The notes under the pieces are model-generated. The model ran no database searches. It saw only the letters and a program-made list of their open reading frames with translations, and had not been told where the DNA came from. From positions 1 to 38,393 of the forward strand of contig FR881214.1 in assembly GCA_000434735.1 (NCBI GenBank): a stretch of 38,393 bases of DNA. Reading direction: 5' to 3'. Source of the DNA: Bacteroides sp. CAG:530. GTDB taxonomy: Bacteria; Bacteroidota; Bacteroidia; Bacteroidales; Bacteroidaceae. Of this stretch, positions 1-8,140 are shown in pieces. Made by a program: the position numbers and the translations under genes. Each line of letters opens with the position of its first letter. Within the stretch, counting starts at the first letter, position 1.

Positions 1-12
1 TCGCCGTCTTGG

Positions 13-51
13 TTCCCCTTACGACATCCAGTTGTGAGGGGAATTTTTTTT
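13..51 (+). terminator. Intrinsic terminator of an upstream gene
   Basis: A 7-bp inverted repeat (TTCCCCT at 13-19, AGGGGAA at 37-43) is followed at once by eight T (44-51). It is a plus-strand Rho-independent terminator for a gene or RNA lying left of the window. Confidence 0.7.
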
Positions 52-270
52 ATGCGCATATTCCTAGGCTTTCATGGGTGAGCAATTGTTTCGGACACCT
101 TATTTATATTGTCTTCAGTTTTTTCTTATAAAGACTTAATGTTTCTAATTTAATGCATTTATATATTCTTTGCACACATAAATAAGGTAAGTCTATTCAC
201 AAAGAAGCCTGTAGCCTAAAGCAGCAATCATTCGTTTGTTCTAAGTATTGTATATCAGTCAGAATCAAAG
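52..270. other. Non-coding spacer, nothing recognised
   Basis: This is AT-rich DNA between the terminator of the upstream gene and the terminator of the export operon. I see no convincing open frame, tRNA-like fold or consensus promoter in it. Confidence 0.5.
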
Positions 271-313
271 CAAAAAACAAAGCCCACCAACCTTTTTATA
301 AGGTTGGCAGGCT
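271..313 (-). terminator. Terminator of the export operon
   Basis: Read on the minus strand, CCAACCTT and AAGGTTGG form an 8-bp stem, extended by outer AGCC/GGCT pairs, followed by a T-rich tract (plus-strand A-rich 271-280). It lies 28 nt past the permease stop codon. Confidence 0.8.
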
Positions 314-340
314 ATTACTATAAAGATGCTAATAGATAAA

Positions 341-2728
341 TTACTCAGTCTTAATACTTTCTACAGGGTTTGCAGTAGCTACACGCCATGACTGAACTAC
401 AACAGTAAGTATCACCACTGCCGATACTATGATGAAAGCTATAGGAAGTAACCACCAATATATCGGAGTGTGTTCGGCGAAGCTTTGTAGCCATTGCTGG
501 CTCAACCACCATCCCAAAGGAGCTGCTACTACGAACGACGCTACAAGCGGTACGGCATAACGCATAGCGAAAAGTCGAACCACTGCACCCACAGAACTAC
601 CCATCACCTTACGTATTGCAATCTCTTTTCTACGATACTCAGTCTCAAACATCGTGAGCGAGAATACACCGATAATGGTTATGATGATGCAGATGATGGC
701 GAACAGCTTTACTTGCGATATAAAGCGGAATTCATCAACATATGTTTGTTGCAGATCGTCGTTGAGAAACTTCATGTCGTATTTCTCTGAACCGTCAATC
801 TTATTGAGTACCTCTGCTATACGTTGCTTGGCAGCAATCTTATCCTGGTTTTTTGCTACACGTACAAATACCCGATTACAACGGTCGCCACACCACTCCA
901 TGTCGGGACCCATAATAATAAATGCTACGGCTATGCGACTGTTATCTTTACGCATAGATTTTAGTTTGAAATTGTTGCAAACGCCTACAATAAGATAATT
1001 GCTCACGCTTCCCCAGTTGTTCTGTCTTCCGATGGAGTCTCCCACTACGAGCCAATTGTATTGTTCCATAGCAGCTTTGTTAAGTACATAGGCTCCCGTC
1101 TTACTATCCGATTCGCGGAAATCGCGTCCTTCTGTAATCTTTAGTCCCATAGTGCGTAGATATTCATAGTCGCACGGTACTACTTGGAGTGATATTTGAT
1201 GACTGTCAGAACCGCGTCCCCAGCCCATATACTCATCGCCTGCACCGATAGCATTCTGAGCAAAACCAACGTTCTCAACGAACGACAATTTCTTCAGTTC
1301 GGAACGTATTGCCTCTTTCTTTGTCTGAGCCTCTTTCGATAGCCATGTGTAGAAAACTTCGTTCTTGTTGAATCCGTAATCACTATTGAAGATGTAGTTC
1401 GATTGGCACGTCATCACGCCTATATATATAGCTAAGGTGAAAGCCACGCAAAATTGTACCGCCATAATCGTCATTCGCAACTGTCTGCCGCGTGGCGAAA
1501 GACCGAAAGATCCTTTAAGCACCATAGCAGGAGTGAATGATGTGCTGTAGAAGGCAGGGATGACTGCCGACAATGCGCCAACGATGAGAGCCGCCACCAC
1601 CATGACGATAGTGAGAACCCAATGTGAAGAGAAATCGATATCTCCCGAAACGAGCTTTATGCAAGCCTCGTTACGCTGAAAAACTACAATCAGCAAGAGG
1701 CCGATTATCAATCCGACGAAGGCAAACAACACGTTTTCTATTATCATTTTCATTCGCAGACTGCCTATCGATGCTCCCATGACACGGCGTGTGTTGATGC
1801 CGCGCATACGCATAGGTATCTCAGAAAGCGAGAAGTTGAGCAGGTTAAGCATAGCTATAAACAGCACGAATATCGATGCCACCGTAAGTACGTTCACCAA
1901 GTTGCGGTTGCCTTTGTCTTTAAGACCTATCCCAGTGAAGTAGATATCGTCTACCGGTGTGAGGCGGAACTTCATTTTTACTTCTTTGTCGAATTGTTCT
2001 TCTTGCTCTTCGCTGATACCGTTGCTTTTCATAAAGCCGAGTTTCAAGGCACGCAAAACCTTTTCAGTGTCGGCTGCGTGATCAAGGCGCACATAGATGT
2101 CATAGCTCCATTCGCTCCAGTTGGTCAATCCGTTTTCTTTATCGCAGATATATAAACCGTTTGGTAAGGTGCAGTTGTCGGGCATATCCTCGCTCACACC
2201 TACCACGGTGACGATAGTAGTCTCACCGTTATTTTCAGATGCAAACGTCCTTCCAGCAGCGTTTGCTGTGCCGAACATCTTCTCGGCTAAACTTCGTGAT
2301 GCTATGGCGGTAGCTCCCGTTCCTGTTCCCCATGTCTTGCTTGAGCCTGAGATCAGCTTGCCTGTGAAGAACTCGATACCAGGCTTACCCATATTAAATA
2401 CAGGTACAGTTAAGTTGCGTTCGCCAACTTTTATTTCCATCTGGTTGAGATACGGACTGATGTAAGTAACATCCTTAATCTGTGGAATATCTTTTAGTAT
2501 CGTAACAAACGGACGACACGTTTTGCAGCCCCAAGCATCGCCAAACAAACTGCCGTTTATCTCCAGACGATACACCTGCTCATACTCACGGATGTTATGA
2601 TTGTAAGTACGATTATATATCACCTGCGTCATGAAGAGATAGAAGGTAGCTACGGCTATACCCAAGCCCAAAAGGTTAAGTAGGGTGGCAAGGCGGTAGC
2701 GTCGGAACATATATAATAAGCTTTTCAT
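341..2728 (-). CDS. MacB/FtsX-type ABC transporter permease
   Basis: This 795-aa inner-membrane protein is the permease of a type VII (MacB/LolCE-like) ABC exporter. It has an N-terminal membrane segment (about residues 10-35), a large periplasmic MacB_PCD domain, and hydrophobic segments near 275-300, 330-350 and 370-395. A second copy of the unit follows with a helix near 420-440, another periplasmic part, and three helices at about 675-785. The C-terminal stretch with EYRRKEIAIRKVMGSS is the conserved FtsX-domain motif. The length and two-repeat layout are typical of Bacteroidota. It is the last gene of the operon, 11 nt after the ATPase gene. Known relatives use ATP hydrolysis in the cytoplasm to push substrates through the periplasm to a TolC channel. 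The substrate here cannot be told from sequence. Confidence 0.93.
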   Translation of the reverse strand: MKSLLYMFRRYRLATLLNLLGLGIAVATFYLFMTQVIYNRTYNHNIREYEQVYRLEINGSLFGDAWGCKTCRPFVTILKDIPQIKDVTYISPYLNQMEIKVGERNLTVPVFNMGKPGIEFFTGKLISGSSKTWGTGTGATAIASRSLAEKMFGTANAAGRTFASENNGETTIVTVVGVSEDMPDNCTLPNGLYICDKENGLTNWSEWSYDIYVRLDHAADTEKVLRALKLGFMKSNGISEEQEEQFDKEVKMKFRLTPVDDIYFTGIGLKDKGNRNLVNVLTVASIFVLFIAMLNLLNFSLSEIPMRMRGINTRRVMGASIGSLRMKMIIENVLFAFVGLIIGLLLIVVFQRNEACIKLVSGDIDFSSHWVLTIVMVVAALIVGALSAVIPAFYSTSFTPAMVLKGSFGLSPRGRQLRMTIMAVQFCVAFTLAIYIGVMTCQSNYIFNSDYGFNKNEVFYTWLSKEAQTKKEAIRSELKKLSFVENVGFAQNAIGAGDEYMGWGRGSDSHQISLQVVPCDYEYLRTMGLKITEGRDFRESDSKTGAYVLNKAAMEQYNWLVVGDSIGRQNNWGSVSNYLIVGVCNNFKLKSMRKDNSRIAVAFIIMGPDMEWCGDRCNRVFVRVAKNQDKIAAKQRIAEVLNKIDGSEKYDMKFLNDDLQQTYVDEFRFISQVKLFAIICIIITIIGVFSLTMFETEYRRKEIAIRKVMGSSVGAVVRLFAMRYAVPLVASFVVAAPLGWWLSQQWLQSFAEHTPIYWWLLPIAFIIVSAVVILTVVVQSWRVATANPVESIKTE

Positions 2729-2739
2729 ACGCTGTCCTC

Positions 2740-3417
2740 CTAAAGAATGTTATTATTGTCTACTACCTGTCCGTCGAACAGATTGATTATTCTATTCGCC
2801 ATCAGAGCATCATGTTTCGAGTGAGTTACCATCACGATTGTTGTTCCCTCGGCGTTGAGTTGCGAGAGCAGTTCCATTACAGCCTGCCCGCTCTTTGAGT
2901 CGAGGTTACCCGTAGGTTCATCGGCAAGTATTAATTTAGGTTTTCCCACTACGACACGCGCTATTGCCACACGCTGTTGCTGTCCGCCAGATAGTTGCTG
3001 CGGATAATGCTTGGCACGCTGGCTCAGTCCTACCTTTCGCAGTATTTCGGTTACACGCTCACGTCGCTCTTTCGACGGAACACCGAGGTAGCGCAGCTGC
3101 AGGTCGACATTTTCTTCTACAGTCAACTCGTCAATCAGATTGAAACTCTGAAAAACGAAGCCGATACGTCCGCGGCGATATTTAGTGCGATCTTTTTCTT
3201 TGAGATTACCCACCGATTCCCCGTCGAGCCAATACTCGCCTCCGTTGGGATTATCAAGAAGTCCCAGTATGTTCAGCAATGTAGATTTGCCACATCCGCT
3301 CGGACCCATGATAGCTACAAACTCGCCATCCTCAACATTTATACTAACGCCGTTCAGTGCTACGGTCTCCACCTCTTCCGTGCGGAAAACCTTAATAAGT
3401 TTTTCTGTCTTTATCAT
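2740..3417 (-). CDS. LolD/MacB-type ABC transporter ATP-binding protein
   Basis: This 225-aa cytoplasmic ATPase powers the neighbouring permease. All ABC motifs are intact: Walker A GPSGCGKST (38-46), Q-loop Gln90, signature LSGGQ (142-146), Walker B ending in DE at 166-167, D-loop with NLD, and H-loop His199. Its length and the FQSFNL and EPTGNLD stretches place it in the LolD/MacB/FtsE group. It lies 35 nt after the adaptor gene and 11 nt before the permease, so all are surely co-transcribed. Confidence 0.96.
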   Translation of the reverse strand: MIKTEKLIKVFRTEEVETVALNGVSINVEDGEFVAIMGPSGCGKSTLLNILGLLDNPNGGEYWLDGESVGNLKEKDRTKYRRGRIGFVFQSFNLIDELTVEENVDLQLRYLGVPSKERRERVTEILRKVGLSQRAKHYPQQLSGGQQQRVAIARVVVGKPKLILADEPTGNLDSKSGQAVMELLSQLNAEGTTIVMVTHSKHDALMANRIINLFDGQVVDNNNIL

Positions 3418-3452
3418 AATTCTGTCTTTTTAGTATCCGTATTTATTGCTTC

Positions 3453-4700
3453 TTATTTTAATATTAATACCTCATTATCTTTGAACGCCTCATATCCGCT
3501 TGTTATAACACGCTCTCCCGGTTCCAGTCCCTCGGTAACCTCATAGTATTGAGGGTTCTGCCGTGCTATGCTGATGTTACGTCGGTACGCCTTCTTGTTA
3601 GAGCGATCGAGAACGAATATCCAGTTGCCTCCGGTAATCTGGAAGAAGGTGCCGCGAGGAATGAGCGTAGCCTGCGATGATTTTCCGAGTGCCAGCTCTA
3701 CGTAGTAAGTCTGTCCGCTGCGCATCTGCTCCGGACGAGTGCCTTCGAACACGAAGTCTGTGCGGAAAGAACCGTTGCGCACTTCGGGATATACCTTACG
3801 CACATGTAGTTGATACTGTTTTCCGTCGCGAGTGATGGTGGCAGTAAGTCCTGCGCGTACACGGTCTATATAGTGCTCATCTATATTTGTCTCAATCTTG
3901 AAGTCGCTCAAGTCGTTTATCTGCCCTATGTTTTGACCAGCCTGAATATTTTGTCCCAGTTCTACGTCGAGTAATCCCAGTTCGCCGTCTATGTTAGAGC
4001 GAACCTCCAACTTATTCTTGCGCTCGCGTACCAGCAGCACGTTTTTTCGCATATTCTGCAAGTTATCTTCCATTTGTTCCATCTGTACATGGCGGTAAAG
4101 ACTATCCTGGTTGAGCCGCTGTCCGATGAGCTGCTGCTTACGGCGGGCCAGATCGTAGTCTTCACGGCTCTTCAAGAACTCCTCTTGACTGATAAGCTTC
4201 TCGTTGTATAAACGTGAATTCTGCTTGTAGGCACGCAATTTACGTTCGCAGTCCATATCGAGTGTGGCTTGTTCGGTACGGTTGTTTAGTTGGTCCTGCT
4301 GCATAGTAATCTGAGTATTTCGCAGAAGATTTTGTTTTTCAGCAAGTTCCGCCTCCGCATTTAGAATCTGCAGGTCGAGGCTGCTGTTGCTTAATCGCAG
4401 TATCACGTCGCCCTTGCGTACCCGTGTACCTTCTTCCACTACTTTCTCGCGCACTATTCCTCCCTCTTCAGGAGAGATTTGAACCACCTGAATGGGGACA
4501 ACCTGTCCGTTGAGTCTTACATAATCGTCGAACTCTCCCCGTGTTACATCGCTAATGGTAATTTCATTGCTATCGATGGTCATTGTGCTTGCAGTACTTC
4601 CGAATATAAGCCATGCAAGCAACGCCACAGCTACTACTGCCGCCGCAATATATCCGGCATAGCGGCGTGGAAATGATTTCTTTTCTATAGGTCTATCCAT
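3453..4700 (-). CDS. HlyD/MacA-type periplasmic adaptor (membrane fusion protein)
   Basis: This 415-aa adaptor bridges the inner-membrane ABC permease and the outer-membrane channel. It has one N-terminal membrane helix (about 15-35), a split lipoyl/barrel-sandwich hybrid domain (VRLNGQV near 60, then ISPEEGGIV and EGTRVRKGDVILRL), a long alpha-helical hairpin rich in Gln, Glu and Arg (about 115-230), the second lipoyl half (LGLLDVELGQNIQAGQ), and a beta-barrel with a membrane-proximal domain that includes GERVITSGYEAFKDNE at the C-terminus. It follows the channel gene by 16 nt. Confidence 0.93.
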   Translation of the reverse strand: MDRPIEKKSFPRRYAGYIAAAVVAVALLAWLIFGSTASTMTIDSNEITISDVTRGEFDDYVRLNGQVVPIQVVQISPEEGGIVREKVVEEGTRVRKGDVILRLSNSSLDLQILNAEAELAEKQNLLRNTQITMQQDQLNNRTEQATLDMDCERKLRAYKQNSRLYNEKLISQEEFLKSREDYDLARRKQQLIGQRLNQDSLYRHVQMEQMEDNLQNMRKNVLLVRERKNKLEVRSNIDGELGLLDVELGQNIQAGQNIGQINDLSDFKIETNIDEHYIDRVRAGLTATITRDGKQYQLHVRKVYPEVRNGSFRTDFVFEGTRPEQMRSGQTYYVELALGKSSQATLIPRGTFFQITGGNWIFVLDRSNKKAYRRNISIARQNPQYYEVTEGLEPGERVITSGYEAFKDNEVLILK

Positions 4701-4716
4701 AATATCTTTTGTTTTT

Positions 4717-6042
4717 TTATTCCTTCCATAACCTTTCCCCTCTGTAATAAGCCAGCAACCGTCGGTTGTATGCCATTGTCAGTCGGCTTTGCAGTAGCTT
4801 TACCCGGCTCTGCAACAGTGTTACGCTTGCCGTTTTTACATCTATAGGCGAGGCGAGTCCTTCTTCGTATTTACGTGTAGTAAGATGCGTTGCTATGCTA
4901 TCCGCCTCGACCTGCTCCTGCATCTTCATTACTTCTATCGAACTGTTTTCTACATCCTTCGCCGCTTCTACTATGATGCGTCGTAATTCAGACTGTTCAT
5001 ATTCAAGGTTCTCTCTGGCTTGGTCGAGTGCTATCTTGCGCCGGCGAATGTTAGAGGCGGTAGATAGTCGGTTGAATATCGGAACAGAGAGCGATAGTAC
5101 AACAAACTCTCCTGTGTTATTTTTGAACTGTTGCGAGAAGGGAACATATTCACCATTATCCATATTTCTGTAGAACGAGGTTGATACGCCGCCCGATAAT
5201 GAAATAGACGGAAGCAATGCACCACGTGCCGCCCGCAGGTTATATCGAGCCGCATCTACACCTTGTTGTGCCTTGATGATGCGTGGGTTGGCTATGGCGG
5301 CGTATGCTGATATCTGTTCAGTACTTTCGGTAATCGTTGGTTCATCACTAAGACTCGGTTGCGCTACGGTTAGCGTAGAGTCTACCGGATAATTCATCAG
5401 CTGCTTTAAGGCGAGTCGGGCTTTAGTAGTCTGTGTCTGCATATGCGTAAGCTCGTACTCATCGGCAGCGAGGGTGGCACGCATCTGCGCTACGTCGGCA
5501 TCGCTCTTTTGTCCAACCTCTGCCATAACCTTGGTTTGATGAAGCAATGCACTACTCTCGTCACGCTTCTTCATTGTCTGTTCTACGGCTCCTTGGCAGT
5601 ATATCAATTCCATATATGCCTTGTACACTTTCAGGGCCACATCGTCTTTCTCTGCCTGCACACCGTTTCGCCCCATAGCTACATTCGCTTTAGCCATGCG
5701 TAGTTCGTTGTAACGCTGTAGTCCGTCGAATATAGTCAGCGATGCCTGTAGTCCGTAGCCATTATATAATGTGCTTACATCGGTATAGGTATTTGTTTCG
5801 GGGTCTATAGCACGTCCGAAGTTCATCTGCCCTGACACCGAGCCGTATATATTAGGAAGAAACTCGCCTATAGCTTGTGTCTTTATAGCGCGACTCTCGT
5901 CGAGAGCGAAACACTGCTGACTTACGGCATGACTATGCTCGGCTGCATACTGCATACAACGCTCTACCGTCCAAGGCTCGGCAGCATTAATATTGGCGTT
6001 GGCTGCTAAGATGAATATTAACGGAAATAACTTTTTCATCAT
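4717..6042 (-). CDS. TolC-family outer-membrane channel
   Basis: This 441-aa protein carries a signal peptide (hydrophobic core LFPLIFILAANAN, cleavage near residue 20) and two outer-membrane-efflux repeats. Each repeat is a long, Ala/Gln/Glu-rich helical stretch around short beta segments, for example LRMAKANVAM in the first and SIRRRKIALDQARENLEYEQ-like helices in the second. The length is normal for TolC/OprM-type proteins. It is the first gene of the operon, and its 224-bp upstream region is shared with the divergent regulator gene, which makes it the likely target of that regulator. Confidence 0.92.
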   Translation of the reverse strand: MMKKLFPLIFILAANANINAAEPWTVERCMQYAAEHSHAVSQQCFALDESRAIKTQAIGEFLPNIYGSVSGQMNFGRAIDPETNTYTDVSTLYNGYGLQASLTIFDGLQRYNELRMAKANVAMGRNGVQAEKDDVALKVYKAYMELIYCQGAVEQTMKKRDESSALLHQTKVMAEVGQKSDADVAQMRATLAADEYELTHMQTQTTKARLALKQLMNYPVDSTLTVAQPSLSDEPTITESTEQISAYAAIANPRIIKAQQGVDAARYNLRAARGALLPSISLSGGVSTSFYRNMDNGEYVPFSQQFKNNTGEFVVLSLSVPIFNRLSTASNIRRRKIALDQARENLEYEQSELRRIIVEAAKDVENSSIEVMKMQEQVEADSIATHLTTRKYEEGLASPIDVKTASVTLLQSRVKLLQSRLTMAYNRRLLAYYRGERLWKE

Positions 6043-6065
6043 GTTCTTGATTGTTTCTTACACTG

Positions 6066-6073
6066 CAAATCTA
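6066..6073 (-). promoter_or_regulatory. Candidate -7 element of the export operon
   Basis: The minus strand reads TAGATTTG, a full match to the Bacteroides -7 consensus TAnnTTTG, 24 nt before the channel start codon. I find no good -33 TTG at the usual distance, so the promoter may depend on an activator. Confidence 0.4.
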
Positions 6074-6144
6074 AAGAGAATCATCAGCTGCATATTCACT
6101 GATATTTAAGAAAACACGCTCTTCGGAACACATTTGCTGAAAAG

Positions 6145-6161
6145 TGTATGATTATCATACA
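6145..6161. promoter_or_regulatory. Perfect palindrome, candidate operator
   Basis: TGTATGATTATCATACA is a perfect dyad (7-bp arms, 3-nt centre) in the divergent region between the channel gene and the regulator gene. The half-site GTGTATGATTA (6144-6154) recurs in direct orientation at 6240-6250, next to the regulator's candidate -7 element. Fis-type HTH proteins bind as dimers, so this is a plausible binding site for the adjacent regulator. Confidence 0.5.
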
Positions 6162-6232
6162 ATAGTAGATAAGGCTTGCGCAAAAGTTGTTTCTGCCTGT
6201 CGCTTGTGCATTCGGTTTATATAGAATATTTG

Positions 6233-6240
6233 TATTTTTG
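6233..6240 (+). promoter_or_regulatory. Candidate -7 element of the two-component operon
   Basis: TATTTTTG fits TAnnTTTG and lies 26 nt before the regulator start codon. The repeated half-site GTGTATGATTA begins at its last base. No clear -33 element is seen. Confidence 0.4.
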
Positions 6241-6266
6241 TGTATGATTAAAATAGGCATTATAAT

Positions 6267-6794
6267 ATGAACCATCCATACAATACCATTGTGGTAGTCG
6301 ATGATAACAAGGCTATCCTTACGGCTCTGAAGATTTGTCTCGCCATGGATTTCGAACGTATCGTTACGTTGTCGTCGCCAGACACGCTTGTGGCTACGCT
6401 TGCCAAAGAAGAGGCAGTAGATGCCGTATTGCTCGACATGAATTTCTCGCTCGGAGTCAATTCGGGTCAGGACGGACTCTTTTGGCTACGTACCGTAAAG
6501 AAATTCTATCCTAATACGCCAGTCATCCTGATAACTGCCTATGCCGATGTGCAACTGGCGGTGAAAGGACTGAAATACGGTGCTGCCGATTTCGTAACCA
6601 AGCCTTGGGATAATGAAAAGCTAATCTCTACATTGCACGATGCTATCGACAAGAATAGACAAGTAATGCCGCTCGACCAAGTAGAGCAAGAGCACGTGCA
6701 GCGAGCTGTGGAGCAATGCCACGGCAATGTGAGTCGCGCTGCCGAGATGCTTGGCATAACCCGTCAGACTTTATATAAGAAACTGAAGAAATAA
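6267..6794 (+). CDS. Response regulator: receiver plus Fis-type HTH, no AAA+ domain
   Basis: This 175-aa cytoplasmic regulator has a complete receiver domain (residues 5-120): acidic pair Asp12/Asp13, phospho-acceptor Asp57 in LLDMNF, Thr in ILITAYAD and the invariant Lys in VTKPW. It is followed within about 15 residues by a Fis-type helix-turn-helix ending in SRAAEMLGITRQTLYKKLKK. From memory, the receiver resembles those of Bacteroidota NtrC-type regulators encoded beside ABC/HlyD/TolC operons, but the roughly 240-residue AAA+ sigma-54-activating domain is absent. The layout is therefore like RegA/PrrA/ActR. It should be phosphorylated by the kinase encoded 4 nt downstream and probably controls the divergent export operon. 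Confidence 0.88.
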   Translation: MNHPYNTIVVVDDNKAILTALKICLAMDFERIVTLSSPDTLVATLAKEEAVDAVLLDMNFSLGVNSGQDGLFWLRTVKKFYPNTPVILITAYADVQLAVKGLKYGAADFVTKPWDNEKLISTLHDAIDKNRQVMPLDQVEQEHVQRAVEQCHGNVSRAAEMLGITRQTLYKKLKK

Positions 6795-6798
6795 AAAG

Positions 6799-7683
6799 AT
6801 GAATCCTTATTATATTATATCTGTTTTAGTGATACTGATTGTCGTCATTCTTATCTGGCAATGGAGACACCAGCGACTGTTGGCATTGCGTGCCCGATTG
6901 ATGCGTGAAGCTCTGCGCAATCGTGACTTTACTTTCCGCTTGCCGACTGACCGACTTCTTCCGGGCGAACGCGAACTTCAATCTGCCCTAAACGACATGG
7001 GTAGCGAGATAAACCGCTTGCTTGCACGAAATGAAGTAGAGTCTTGGCAACGCATTACACGTGTACTGACGCACGAAATCATGAATGCGGTAGCACCAAT
7101 ACAGAGCATCACGCAGGCGTATATCGGTTCGCCGCTCGTTAAGGATACACCGTTAGAGGAGGGGATGCGAGCCATATATGACACAAGTCTCGGTCTTTCT
7201 ACCTTTGTCGATATCTATCGTAAACTTACTCAACTGCAGCCGGCAGACATTCAGTCTCTCAATCTGCCTCAATTTATCAATACGATAAAAGCGCTATATC
7301 CAGAAGTGGAATGGCATATCAATCTAAGTGGCGTAACTACGGTATATACCGACCACGGAATGTTCCGCCAAGTGATAACGAATATAGTAAAGAACGCTAT
7401 CGAAGCAGAAGCGCATACTATAGACATCAGTATAAGTAATAATGGAAGCAGTCATGCGGATGGGCATAAAAACAATATCCGGCTGCTGATAAGCAACGAC
7501 GGAAAACTCATTCTGCCAGAAGAATCGCGCGAAATCTTTATTCCGTTCTTCACGACAAAGAAAACGGGGCAGGGCATAGGTCTCTCATTGGCTCGGCAGA
7601 TGATGATAGCGTGTCACGGCAACCTTTGGCTTGCCGACAGACCTGTAGTGGGATATCATACTACTTTTATATTGGAGCTGTAG
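6799..7683 (+). CDS. Sensor histidine kinase (NtrY-like)
   Basis: This 294-aa membrane-anchored kinase has one N-terminal transmembrane helix (about 5-22) and almost no periplasmic part, then a HAMP-like linker. The DHp domain has its phospho-accepting His92 in LTHEIMNAVAP, and the HATPase domain has an intact N box (NIVKNAIEAE), G1 (SNDGK), F box (FIPFFTTKK) and G2 (GQGIGLSLA). Without an extracytoplasmic sensor domain it may sense membrane state. It forms an operon with the regulator (4-nt gap). Confidence 0.93.
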   Translation: MNPYYIISVLVILIVVILIWQWRHQRLLALRARLMREALRNRDFTFRLPTDRLLPGERELQSALNDMGSEINRLLARNEVESWQRITRVLTHEIMNAVAPIQSITQAYIGSPLVKDTPLEEGMRAIYDTSLGLSTFVDIYRKLTQLQPADIQSLNLPQFINTIKALYPEVEWHINLSGVTTVYTDHGMFRQVITNIVKNAIEAEAHTIDISISNNGSSHADGHKNNIRLLISNDGKLILPEESREIFIPFFTTKKTGQGIGLSLARQMMIACHGNLWLADRPVVGYHTTFILEL

Positions 7684-7702
7684 CGTCAGCTCCAATATAA
7701 AA
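7665..7702. repeat. Perfect 16-bp hairpin spanning the kinase stop codon
   Basis: TTTTATATTGGAGCTG (7665-7680) is followed by the 6-nt loop TAGCGT, which contains the stop codon, and then its exact reverse complement (7687-7702). No T-tract follows on either strand, so it is not a standard intrinsic terminator. It may stabilise the mRNA end or block transcription from the convergent tRNA gene. Confidence 0.7.
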
Positions 7703-7708
7703 GGGTAT

Positions 7709-7748
7709 AAAAACAAAAAAGCAGTCACTCTTTTCAGAATAACTGCTT
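7709..7748 (-). terminator. Terminator of tRNA-Lys
   Basis: On the minus strand, AAGCAGT and ACTGCTT form a 7-bp stem followed by a T-rich tract (plus-strand A-rich 7709-7720), beginning 4 nt after the tRNA CCA end. Confidence 0.7.
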
Positions 7749-7752
7749 CTTG

Positions 7753-7828
7753 TGGTGATCCGCTTGGGGCTCGAACCCAAGACCCCAACATTAAAAGTGT
7801 TGTGCTCTACCTGCTGAGCTAGCGAATC
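7753..7828 (-). tRNA. tRNA-Lys (anticodon UUU)
   Basis: This 76-nt cloverleaf is read on the minus strand. The acceptor stem is GATTCGC/GCGGATC (one G-U pair), with discriminator A and an encoded CCA. The D-arm contains AGCTCAGCAGGTAGAGC, the anticodon stem CAACA/TGTTG encloses CTTTTAA (anticodon TTT), the variable loop is standard, and the T-arm contains GGTTCGAGCC. The anticodon decodes AAA/AAG as lysine. Confidence 0.95.
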
Positions 7829-7858
7829 ATCGGCGCTATCATTTCTTGATTGCGAGTG

Positions 7859-7890
7859 CAAAGGTAGATGTTTTTGTAATATCTACCAAA
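7859..7890 (-). promoter_or_regulatory. Bacteroides-type promoter of tRNA-Lys
   Basis: The minus strand reads TTTG (7890-7887), a 20-nt spacer, then TACCTTTG (7866-7859), an essentially perfect match to the -33/-7 promoter of the Bacteroides primary sigma factor. Transcription should start about 24 nt before the tRNA. Confidence 0.8.
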
Positions 7891-8058
7891 TAATTTTGCG
7901 GAAAAATATCGTTTATTTTAAATATGTATAGATATGTCGCAGATAATCAACATATTATTATTGCGAATTTTATACTGCTCAGATAAGGAATAGCGATGAT
8001 ATTGATGAAAGAAAACCGTAAAAGGCTCTTAATAATAGTCAAAAGAATGTCGTGTATT

Positions 8059-8088
8059 ATTGTATAGTCTCTCTTTTTTTTACCTTTG
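8059..8088 (+). promoter_or_regulatory. Bacteroides-type promoter of the zinc peptidase gene
   Basis: ATTG (8059-8062) and TACCTTTG (8081-8088) are separated by 18 nt, matching the TTTG/TAnnTTTG pattern. The expected leader is about 45 nt. The remaining spacer back to the tRNA promoter (7891-8058) shows nothing else. Confidence 0.65.
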
Positions 8089-8140
8089 GCAAGATATTTG
8101 TATCAATCTTGATTATAACTAACACTAAAATTAGAAGAAT

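Noticed and set aside
6043..6266. Sigma-54 promoter for the export operon
   Set aside because: No GG-N10-GC element of the right form occurs on the minus strand in this region, in line with the regulator lacking an AAA+ domain.
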